Source: an uncultured Eubacteriales bacterium (GTDB lineage Bacteria; Bacillota; Clostridia; Oscillospirales; CAG-272). From it: 13,179 nt of DNA. Below the pieces are notes generated by a model. The model ran no database searches. It was not told where the DNA came from and saw nothing but the letters and a program-made list of their open reading frames with translations. Numbering within the stretch: position 1 is the stretch's first letter; each line of letters begins with the position of its first letter. Where the stretch lies: positions 1 through 13,179 of the forward strand of contig UQNQ01000035.1 in the NCBI GenBank assembly GCA_900542425.1, written 5' to 3'. Of the stretch, positions 7,048 through 13,179 are shown in pieces. The translations under genes and the position numbers were made by a program.

Positions 7048-8001
7048 TTGAATCAAACGAAATTGAAGGAAAATCTTAAAAAATTCAAAGAAGTCGTAAT
7101 GAAAATCCTTTTCATCCTCTCCGCATGTATTTCTATTCTGTCAGTCATTGTCATTTGTATTTTTTTATTTGCAGGGGGGTTCCCGGCTATTTCGGAAATC
7201 GGTTTTTTTGAATTTATTTTCGGAGCGGACTGGCATCCAAGTGCCGGAAATTTCGGCATTCTTACCATGATTGTCGGAAGTATTTATGTTACAGCAGGTG
7301 CTATTATCATCGGAGTTCCGCTTGGTCTATTGGCGGCGGTTTTCCTTGCGTATTACTGTCCGCCGGCTTTGTACAGAATTTTAAAGCCAATGGTTGAGCT
7401 TTTGGCGGGAATCCCCTCCATTGTATACGGATTTTTTTCCCTTGTGGTGATTGTTCCGGCTATTCGGGGTATATTTGGCGGAAGCGGAATGGGAATTCTG
7501 ACGGCTTCCATTTTGCTTGGAATGATGATTCTGCCAACCATTGTCGGCGTCTCGGAGTCCGCGCTTCGCGCGCTGCCAAAAAGTTATTATGAAGGAGCGC
7601 TGGCGTTGGGTGCTACACATGAAAAAAGTATTTTTTTCACTTGTATTCCTGCGGCAAAATCAGGGATTTTTGCAGGTGTTATTCTCGGAATCGGACGTGC
7701 AATCGGAGAAACGATGGCCGTTTCCATGGTTGCCGGCAATTCTGCCATATTTCCGGACAGTATCATTTCTCAGGTCAGAACACTTACCGCAAATGTTATT
7801 ATGGAAATGAGTTATGCGACGGGATTACACAGAGAAGCACTGATTGCGACAGGCGCGGTTTTATTTGTTTTTATTCTGATTATCAATCTTGCGTTTTCTC
7901 TTCTCAAAAAGACCTCCGACAGAAAAGAAAAACAAGAAAAGAAACGTAAAAAAGCAGAAAAAAATTTGATTTCTGACAAAAACGGAGGCAATGTGTTATG
8001 A
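7048..8001 (+). CDS. pstC: Phosphate ABC transporter permease PstC
   Basis: This is an inner-membrane channel subunit that pairs with PstA to pass phosphate delivered by PstS. It has 317 residues. A basic N-terminal segment is followed by a first membrane helix (about residues 18-42). Next comes FGADWHPSAGNFGI, typical of PstC, and then about five more hydrophobic segments with the ELLAGIPSIVYGFF signature. The ABC-permease EAA loop that contacts PstB reads EGALALGATHEKSIFFTCIPAAKSG, followed by GIGRAIGETMAV. TTG 7048 was chosen as start because AAGG at 7036-7039 is well placed and the resulting N-terminus fits the family. The upstream ATG at 6985 lies inside the loop of the hairpin. The C-terminus is a charged lysine-rich tail. 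Its last four bases overlap the pstA start, indicating translational coupling. Confidence 0.93.
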   Translation: MNQTKLKENLKKFKEVVMKILFILSACISILSVIVICIFLFAGGFPAISEIGFFEFIFGADWHPSAGNFGILTMIVGSIYVTAGAIIIGVPLGLLAAVFLAYYCPPALYRILKPMVELLAGIPSIVYGFFSLVVIVPAIRGIFGGSGMGILTASILLGMMILPTIVGVSESALRALPKSYYEGALALGATHEKSIFFTCIPAAKSGIFAGVILGIGRAIGETMAVSMVAGNSAIFPDSIISQVRTLTANVIMEMSYATGLHREALIATGAVLFVFILIINLAFSLLKKTSDRKEKQEKKRKKAEKNLISDKNGGNVL

Positions 8002-8897
8002 ACATAAAATCAAAAAATCCGAGTCTGCCTACGATCAATCGGCAAACCATGGCGGAGAAGTGGCGGGCACGTATGAAAAGCCCTCTTTCCTTTGTCTTAT
8101 ATTGCTTTGTTATGCTGTCTGCCGTGATTGTGGCTGGAATCATTCTTTTTATCATCGCATACATCCTTGTCAAAGGAATTCCAAGTCTCGCACCTGAAAT
8201 GTTTGAATGGAAATTTACAACGGAAAATTGTTCTATGCTTCCGGCGCTGTTCAATACGCTGATTATGATTGTCATGACCTTGATGATTTCTGTTCCGATC
8301 GGAATATTTTCCGCCATTTATCTTGTTGAATATGCTAAAAAAGGGAACCGGCTTGTCTCATTGGTACGAATGACAACGGAAACGTTGGCAGGAATTCCGT
8401 CTATTGTATACGGTCTTTTTGGAAATATTTTGTTTTTAGGTGTTTTTAAATGGGGATATTCGTTGATTGCCGGCGTGTTGACTCTTGCCATTATGATTCT
8501 CCCTCTCATTATCCGGACTACGGAAGAAGCACTCTTATCCGTACCAGATCTTTACCGTGAAGGCAGTTTCGGACTTGGAGCCGGAAAGCTTCGTACGGTG
8601 TTTCGCGTTGTACTCCCGAGCGCAGCTCCCGGTATTTTTTCGGGAATTATACTTGCTATTGGCCGAATTGTCGGAGAAAGTGCAGCGTTGATTTTCACGT
8701 CCGGATGCGGAACCCGAATTGCTACCAGTCTTTTTGATTCGGCAGGGACGCTTTCCGTATATATGTACATGCTCATGGATGAGGGGTTGTCTATGGATGC
8801 TGCTTATGCCGTTGCAGCTGTACTTTTGATATTTGTTTTTATCATCAATCTGATTTCCGGTTTTCTGTCCCGCAGAATGGAAAAGAAAACAAGATAG
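7998..8897 (+). CDS. pstA: Phosphate ABC transporter permease PstA
   Basis: This is the second membrane channel subunit of the Pst importer, 299 residues, a normal length. A cytoplasmic N-terminal stretch of about 30 residues precedes six predicted membrane segments. TLAGIPSIVYGLFG matches the family signature shared with PstC. The EAA coupling loop is EGSFGLGAGKLRTVFRVVLPSAAPG, followed by AIGRIVGESAALIFTSG, which is characteristic of PstA. The ATG overlaps the pstC stop codon (ATGA) and has GGAGG at 7983-7987. The gene ends in a short basic tail (RRMEKKTR), and a hairpin with a T-run begins at the stop codon before pstB. Confidence 0.95.
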   Translation: MNIKSKNPSLPTINRQTMAEKWRARMKSPLSFVLYCFVMLSAVIVAGIILFIIAYILVKGIPSLAPEMFEWKFTTENCSMLPALFNTLIMIVMTLMISVPIGIFSAIYLVEYAKKGNRLVSLVRMTTETLAGIPSIVYGLFGNILFLGVFKWGYSLIAGVLTLAIMILPLIIRTTEEALLSVPDLYREGSFGLGAGKLRTVFRVVLPSAAPGIFSGIILAIGRIVGESAALIFTSGCGTRIATSLFDSAGTLSVYMYMLMDEGLSMDAAYAVAAVLLIFVFIINLISGFLSRRMEKKTR

Positions 8898-8922
8898 ATA
8901 TCTTGACGGAGCTATCTTTTTT
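8891..8922 (+). terminator. Possible attenuator between pstA and pstB
   Basis: AAGATAG (8891-8897) pairs with CTATCTT (8912-8918) around a 14-base loop and is followed by more Ts to 8922. The stem is short and AT-rich, so partial termination is likelier than a full stop. The left arm can instead fold into the compact palindrome AAGATAGATATCTT (8891-8904), giving two exclusive structures. Confidence 0.42.
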
Positions 8923-8930
8923 ATGATAAT
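8903..8930 (+). promoter_or_regulatory. Possible internal promoter before pstB
   Basis: TTGACG (8903-8908), a 16-base spacer and GATAAT (8925-8930) resemble a sigma-A promoter inside the operon. The predicted start near 8937 would leave a very short leader carrying the AGAGG RBS at 8938-8942. It would allow pstB, phoU and the regulators to be made without the transporter channel genes. Confidence 0.35.
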
Positions 8931-8947
8931 ATTGAAAAGAGGAAAAA

Positions 8948-9697
8948 ATGGATAAGATAACAATAGAAAATTTAAATTTATATTATGGCGATTTTCAGGC
9001 ATTAAAAAATATCAATCTTCATATCCCGGAAAATAAAATCACCGCTTTTATCGGGCCGTCAGGATGCGGAAAGTCAACGCTTTTAAAAACGCTTAACCGT
9101 ATGAATGATTTGATAGAGGGATGCAGAATCACCGGCAATGTATATCTGGACGGCGTATCCGTTTATGGAGCGATGGATGTCAATTTACTTCGGCGGCGTG
9201 TGGGAATGGTTTTTCAAAAACCAAACCCGTTTCCGATGAGTATCTATGATAATGTTGCATATGGTCCTCGTACGCACGGAATCCGTTCCAAGGCAAAGCT
9301 GAATGATATTGTGGAACGTTCGCTGCGTGATGCCGCAGTTTTTGAAGAGCTGAAAGATAGACTTCACAAAAGTGCGCTTGGTATATCCGGCGGTCAGCAG
9401 CAGCGGCTTTGCATTGCGCGCGCGCTTGCCGTGGAGCCGGAAGTTCTTCTTATGGATGAGCCGACGAGCGCACTGGATCCGATTTCAACATCCAAGATTG
9501 AAGATTTGAGTTTAGAACTCAAGAAAAAATATACGATCGTCATTGTTACGCATAACATGCAGCAAGCGCTCCGAATATCCGATAAGACCGCGTTTTTTTT
9601 ACTTGGAGATATGGTGGAATTCGGCAATACCGACGATATTTTTTCCATGCCTCATGATAGGCGGACAGAGGATTATATCACAGGGAGGTTCGGATAA
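8948..9697 (+). CDS. pstB: Phosphate ABC transporter ATPase PstB
   Basis: This cytoplasmic ATPase dimerises on the PstCA channel and drives phosphate uptake. The 249-residue length is typical. Visible motifs are the Walker A GPSGCGKST (36-44), the Q-loop FQKPNPFPMS around Q90 (PstB-specific), the signature ISGGQQQR (146-153; usually LSGGQ), Walker B VLLMDEPTSALD with D170 and catalytic E171, and the H-loop at H202 in VTHNMQQA. The N-terminal LNRMNDLIEG stretch is also characteristic of PstB. The RBS is AGAGG at 8938-8942. The stop overlaps the phoU start by one base (TAATG), so the two proteins are probably made in a coupled manner, in keeping with PhoU acting at the transporter. Confidence 0.97.
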   Translation: MDKITIENLNLYYGDFQALKNINLHIPENKITAFIGPSGCGKSTLLKTLNRMNDLIEGCRITGNVYLDGVSVYGAMDVNLLRRRVGMVFQKPNPFPMSIYDNVAYGPRTHGIRSKAKLNDIVERSLRDAAVFEELKDRLHKSALGISGGQQQRLCIARALAVEPEVLLMDEPTSALDPISTSKIEDLSLELKKKYTIVIVTHNMQQALRISDKTAFFLLGDMVEFGNTDDIFSMPHDRRTEDYITGRFG

Positions 9698-10350
9698 TGA
9701 GAAATAAATTTGATGAGCAGCTGGAACGATTGAACGGAGAACTGATTGCTATGGGCGCTCTCTGTGAAAAAGCGATTTCCACGGCGATTTTTGCACTCCA
9801 GGACGGAAATATCGAGCTTGCGCGCGATGTTTTTGAAACCGATTCCGAAATTGATCGGAAAGAAAGCGATATTGAAACGTTGTGTATGAAGCTGCTGCTT
9901 CATCAGCAGCCGGTTGCAAGAGATCTGCGTCTGATTTCATCTGCTCTTAAAATGATTTCCGATATGGAACGAATCGGGGATCAGGCTGCCGATATTGCAG
10001 AAATTACATTTTTTATCGGAAACGCTGAGCTGAAAAACCAAATTCATCTGCATGAGATGGCGAGTGCGGCAGTCAAAATGGTGACAGACAGTGTAGATTC
10101 CTTTGTAAAACGAGATCTCGCGCTGGCACAAGCGGTTATTGCTTCCGACGATGTCGTGGACGGTTTCTTTGATGCGATTAAAAAGGAGTTAATTGAAGTA
10201 ATCTCAGTCGGAGGCGCCGACGGAGAAATTTGTATTGATCTTCTGATGATTGCAAAATACCTTGAACGAATCGCCGATCATGCAACCAATATTGCAGAAT
10301 GGGTGGAATTTTCCATTACCGGTACACACCGTAATACAGAGATGTCATAA
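9697..10350 (+). CDS. phoU: Phosphate signalling regulator PhoU
   Basis: PhoU is a cytoplasmic all-helical protein that links Pst transporter state to the PhoR kinase and damps the Pho response when phosphate is plentiful. The 217-residue product has two repeated three-helix halves. Each carries the metal-cluster motif E-x-x-x-D: E91-R-I-G-D95 in SDMERIGDQAADIAE and E190-R-I-A-D194 in YLERIADHATNIAEW. HQQPVARDLR (69-78) is another family hallmark. AGGGAGG at 9682-9688 is the RBS. Gene order directly after pstB is the standard arrangement. Confidence 0.96.
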   Translation: MRNKFDEQLERLNGELIAMGALCEKAISTAIFALQDGNIELARDVFETDSEIDRKESDIETLCMKLLLHQQPVARDLRLISSALKMISDMERIGDQAADIAEITFFIGNAELKNQIHLHEMASAAVKMVTDSVDSFVKRDLALAQAVIASDDVVDGFFDAIKKELIEVISVGGADGEICIDLLMIAKYLERIADHATNIAEWVEFSITGTHRNTEMS

Positions 10351-10358
10351 GGAGAAAT

Positions 10359-11021
10359 ATGGCGGTCACTTTTGAAGAAATTAAAAACAACAAAGCAATT
10401 CAAACCTATATCACAAGAGCGGACGAATCACTTGCTGCACTTGGTTATACGGAGCATAGCTTTCCGCATGTAATGCGTGTTTGTCAAAATGCGGTTTATA
10501 TTTTAAAAACACTTGAATACGATGAACATGAAATTGAGCTTGTCAAAATTGCTGGATATATGCATGATATCGGCAATCTTGTCAACCGTGTCGATCATTC
10601 CCAAAGCGGCGCTGTCATGGCATTTCGGATTCTCGACAAATTAGGTATGGATGCCGATGATATTGCAAAAATCGTGTCTACGATCGGAAATCACGATGAA
10701 GGAACCGGCGTGCCGATCAATGCGATGGCTGCGGCCCTGATTTTGGCAGATAAATCGGATGTACGGCGTAGCCGTGTTCGGAATACGGACATATCGTCTT
10801 TCGATATTCATGACAGAGTCAATTATTCCGTTAAAACTTCACAGCTTGTAATAGATGATGAAAGAAAAAACATTGTTCTTACACTGGAAATCGATCCGAA
10901 TTTCAGCTCTGTGATGGATTATTTTGAAATTTTTTTGAATCGTATGATTTTATGCCGTAAAGCGGCAGAGAAGCTGAATCTGCGGTTTAAACTTGTCATC
11001 AACGGACAGCAGCTGATATGA
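10359..11021 (+). CDS. HD-domain phosphohydrolase in the Pho operon
   Basis: The 220-residue soluble protein has the metal-binding pattern of HD-superfamily phosphohydrolases: H37, H69-D70 (GYMHDIGN, an HDIG-type motif), H80, H112 (GNHDEGTG) and D131 (ILADKSD). After about residue 145 a mixed, likely beta-rich tail (VNYSVKTSQLVIDDERKNIVLTLEID) and a helix follow and are not assigned to a domain. Family members hydrolyse phosphate esters such as nucleotides, ppGpp or cyclic dinucleotides; the substrate here cannot be read from the sequence. It lies 8 bases after phoU (RBS AAGGAG, 10349-10354) and 22 bases before the response regulator, so it is a co-transcribed member of the operon rather than a neighbour by chance. 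A signalling or phosphate-scavenging role is inferred. Confidence 0.85.
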   Translation: MAVTFEEIKNNKAIQTYITRADESLAALGYTEHSFPHVMRVCQNAVYILKTLEYDEHEIELVKIAGYMHDIGNLVNRVDHSQSGAVMAFRILDKLGMDADDIAKIVSTIGNHDEGTGVPINAMAAALILADKSDVRRSRVRNTDISSFDIHDRVNYSVKTSQLVIDDERKNIVLTLEIDPNFSSVMDYFEIFLNRMILCRKAAEKLNLRFKLVINGQQLI

Positions 11022-11043
11022 CGTCAGAAGGGAGATAGCATCG

Positions 11044-11727
11044 GTGATTTATCTTGTTGAAGATGACCGCGGTATCCGTGAGCTTGTAGTTTATACGCTT
11101 GGAAGCGTTGGATTGGAGGCACGTGGATTTGAACGTCCGTCAGAATTTTGGAAGGCAATGAAAGAGAAAATCCCTTCTTTGGTTTTGCTGGATATCATGC
11201 TTCCTGAGGAAGACGGACTTTCCGTATTAAAAAAATTACGTATGTCGCCGGAAACCAAACGGCTTCCCATTGCTATGATAACCGCTAAAGATACAGAGTA
11301 CGACCGTGTAATCGGACTTGATTCCGGCGCCGACGATTATATTGTGAAGCCGTTCGGAATGATGGAGCTGATTGCGAGAATCCATTCATTGCTTCGGAGA
11401 GCTGAAATGGGTTCACCCGAGCTTTCGTCCGAGAGTATTACTATCGGAGAATTGCATATAGACAGGGAACGCCACATCGTCAGGGTAAAAGGGGAAAATG
11501 TCGTTTTAACCTATAAAGAATTTGAACTTTTGTGGCTGCTTTGTGAGAATAGAGGGATCGTTTATGACCGTGATACGCTTCTCAACCAGGTATGGGGATA
11601 TTCCTTTACCGGAGAGAGCCGGACGGTAGATGTTCATATCCGGTCTCTAAGACAAAAGCTTGGTGAATGCGGTTGTCTGATTCAAACCGTTCATGGGGTA
11701 GGCTACAGAATTCCGGAGGCAATATGA
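11044..11727 (+). CDS. phoP: PhoP/PhoB-type OmpR-family response regulator
   Basis: This 227-residue regulator has a receiver (1-115) with E6-D7-D8, phospho-acceptor D50 in VLLDIMLPEEDGL, T80 and K102 (VKPFG). A winged-helix output domain follows (about 130-226) with LTYKEFELLWLL, the recognition region RTVDVHIRSLRQKL and the C-terminal VHGVGYRI hairpin. This is the OmpR/PhoB architecture. Placement after pst-phoU and overlap with a PhoR-like kinase identify it as the phosphate-starvation regulator, expected to bind the 11-bp repeats upstream of pstS. The start is GTG 11044, with AAGGGAG at 11028-11034 as RBS. The name phoP (Gram-positive usage) or phoB is a naming choice. Confidence 0.93.
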   Translation: MIYLVEDDRGIRELVVYTLGSVGLEARGFERPSEFWKAMKEKIPSLVLLDIMLPEEDGLSVLKKLRMSPETKRLPIAMITAKDTEYDRVIGLDSGADDYIVKPFGMMELIARIHSLLRRAEMGSPELSSESITIGELHIDRERHIVRVKGENVVLTYKEFELLWLLCENRGIVYDRDTLLNQVWGYSFTGESRTVDVHIRSLRQKLGECGCLIQTVHGVGYRIPEAI

Positions 11728-13179
11728 AAAGGAAAATCTTTTTATCGGTTTTTTTCCTTTTGTTTTTTATGATCCTAATCAGTTCTTCAACCATCATGGT
11801 CATTCTTTACGGGAATTTTATCAATCAAAGTAAGGTGGAACTACGTTCATTTTCCGATGCGATTTCGATCCCGGCAGGACTTCACGGGACCGATTTTATA
11901 TCTGAAATGGTATCAAATGATTACCGGATTACCTTAATTGCTCCGACAGGAGAAGTCCTCTATGATAACCGTGCGGACATTTCTGAAATGGAAAATCATC
12001 TCAATCGAGAAGAGGTCATGGAAGCTTTTGAGGGAGGAATCGGCGAGAGTGACCGGTATTCCGATACGTTGATGGAACGCACTTTTTATCATTCAAGACT
12101 GCTTTCAGACGGAAATGTTCTTCGAATTTCCAAGTCCTATTCTTCAATGCCTGCCTTTCTTTTAAAAGCACTTCCTCCAATGGGGCTTTTTCTTTTTATA
12201 GCCTGCGTGCTTAGCTTGGTAGCGGCGAGACTTCTATCATCTGCAATTGCAAATCCAATCAATAAAATGGATCTGATGTCAACGTCACACATTGCATCGC
12301 CCTATCGGGAACTTACGCCTCTCATCGATAGAATATCAGCTCAGCAGGATCAAATTAAAGAACAAATGCAAAATCTGAAGCGCAAACAGGATGAATTTCA
12401 TGCGATCACGGAAAACATGAGCGAAGGATTTATTGTCATCGGAAAACAAGGCGAGGTCGTTTCATATAATTCAAGTGCGCTTGCTTTGTTTGCAATCAAA
12501 CATGAGGATTCCGGTGTTGTTTCTATCTACGACTTCGATCATTCTCCGGCGTTTCAGAATGCAGTTGCCCGCTCCTTAAACGGATATCATACCGAGCTGA
12601 CAATGCCGAGGGGACAACGGTACTACAATGTGATTGCCAATCCGATTGAAGATAGTGCCGGAATCGTTGGATCAGTTATTATTGCATTGGATGTCACAGA
12701 AAAGGAGGAAAGAGAAAAACTCCGCCGGGAATTTACTGCAAATGTCTCTCATGAACTGAAAACACCGCTGACATCTATTTCCGTGACAGCAGAGGTTATG
12801 CGCAGCGGATTGATTGGAAGCGATGATATCAAGCATTTCGCCGGAAATATTTATTCAGAAGCAAAAAGGCTAATTGCTCTGGTAAACGATATCATCAAAC
12901 TGTCTCGGCTTGACGAAGGCGGGCCTGATGGAAACCTTGCCAAAGACGATGTTTCGCTTGTAAAAATCATCAATACCGTTGTTGACCGTTTGTCTGTTGC
13001 GGCAGAAACCAAACATCTTAAAATCTCTGTCCAAACCGATGAATCGACTGTTTATGGCTGCGCGCCGATTTTAGAGGACATGATTTATAATTTATATGAT
13101 AATGCCATCAAATATAATAAAGATGGAGGTGCAGTAAAGCTTACTTTGACGCATAGGGAAGACGATGTGGTTTTTTCTG
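11724..13179 (+). CDS. phoR: PhoR-type sensor histidine kinase, cut by window end
   Basis: The frame is open from ATG 11724 to the window edge (485 codons). It has a membrane segment at about residues 5-28 and an extracytoplasmic domain (30-150) with YRITLIAPTGEVLYDNRAD, like the sensor region of Firmicutes PhoR. A second membrane segment follows (about 150-172), then a PAS domain (about 220-330, NMSEGFIVIGKQGEVVSYN). The dimerisation/phosphotransfer helix carries His343 in SHELKTPL, and the start of the ATPase domain has an N-box around N460 (DNAIKYN). The glycine-rich ATP-lid motifs are beyond the window. The start overlaps the regulator stop (ATGA), with GGAGG at 11715-11719. It should phosphorylate the adjacent regulator, with PhoU and the Pst complex modulating it. 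The truncation is only due to the window end. Confidence 0.95.
   Translation, partial: MKRKIFLSVFFLLFFMILISSSTIMVILYGNFINQSKVELRSFSDAISIPAGLHGTDFISEMVSNDYRITLIAPTGEVLYDNRADISEMENHLNREEVMEAFEGGIGESDRYSDTLMERTFYHSRLLSDGNVLRISKSYSSMPAFLLKALPPMGLFLFIACVLSLVAARLLSSAIANPINKMDLMSTSHIASPYRELTPLIDRISAQQDQIKEQMQNLKRKQDEFHAITENMSEGFIVIGKQGEVVSYNSSALALFAIKHEDSGVVSIYDFDHSPAFQNAVARSLNGYHTELTMPRGQRYYNVIANPIEDSAGIVGSVIIALDVTEKEEREKLRREFTANVSHELKTPLTSISVTAEVMRSGLIGSDDIKHFAGNIYSEAKRLIALVNDIIKLSRLDEGGPDGNLAKDDVSLVKIINTVVDRLSVAAETKHLKISVQTDESTVYGCAPILEDMIYNLYDNAIKYNKDGGAVKLTLTHREDDVVFS

Noticed and set aside
1..13179. CRISPR arrays, tRNA or rRNA genes, insertion sequences, attachment sites
   Set aside because: No regularly spaced repeats, cloverleaf-like segments, transposase motifs or flanking terminal repeats were seen on either strand.

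Overview
The window looks like a chromosomal piece of a Gram-positive, low-to-mid GC Clostridia-type bacterium, probably an anaerobic gut or plant-fibre organism. This rests on strong AGGAGG-like ribosome binding sites, GTG and TTG starts, sigma-A-type promoters, a lipoprotein phosphate-binding protein, and PhoR and LytTR proteins of Firmicutes style. The species cannot be named from the sequence. All genes lie on the + strand, and there are no gene-free stretches over 300 bases.

Left part (1-5940). A LytTR-type response regulator (141-866) ends in an intrinsic terminator. A near-consensus promoter (896-924) then drives a two-gene unit. The first gene (966-2936) encodes a very large protein that begins with a type IV prepilin signal and continues with immunoglobulin-like domains. 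The second (2951-5899) encodes a GH78 alpha-L-rhamnosidase-type glycosidase without a signal peptide. The unit closes with a second clear terminator.

Right part (5941-13179). This is a phosphate-starvation (Pho) operon in the order pstS, pstC, pstA, pstB, phoU, HD-domain phosphohydrolase, phoP/phoB-type response regulator, phoR histidine kinase. The last gene is cut by the window end. A PhoP-box-like repeat (TTTACA-N5-TTAACA, 11-bp period) lies upstream of pstS. A strong hairpin separates pstS from pstC, and a weaker hairpin overlapping a promoter-like sequence separates pstA from pstB. Most downstream genes are coupled by 1-4 base overlaps or short gaps. PstS captures phosphate outside the cell, PstCA form the channel, PstB powers it, PhoU links transport state to the kinase, and PhoR/PhoP presumably act back on the Pho box.

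Main discovery. The pstS product is circularly permuted. The half that is C-terminal in ordinary PstS (TREEGSGTR motif to the EGYI end) comes first, directly after the lipoprotein signal. The half that is normally N-terminal (KLTIGGSTSVGP to GEITSW) comes second. Joining the C-terminus to the N-terminus restores the canonical order. Other points of interest are the HD phosphohydrolase inside the Pho operon and the prepilin/Ig-domain protein paired with a rhamnosidase.
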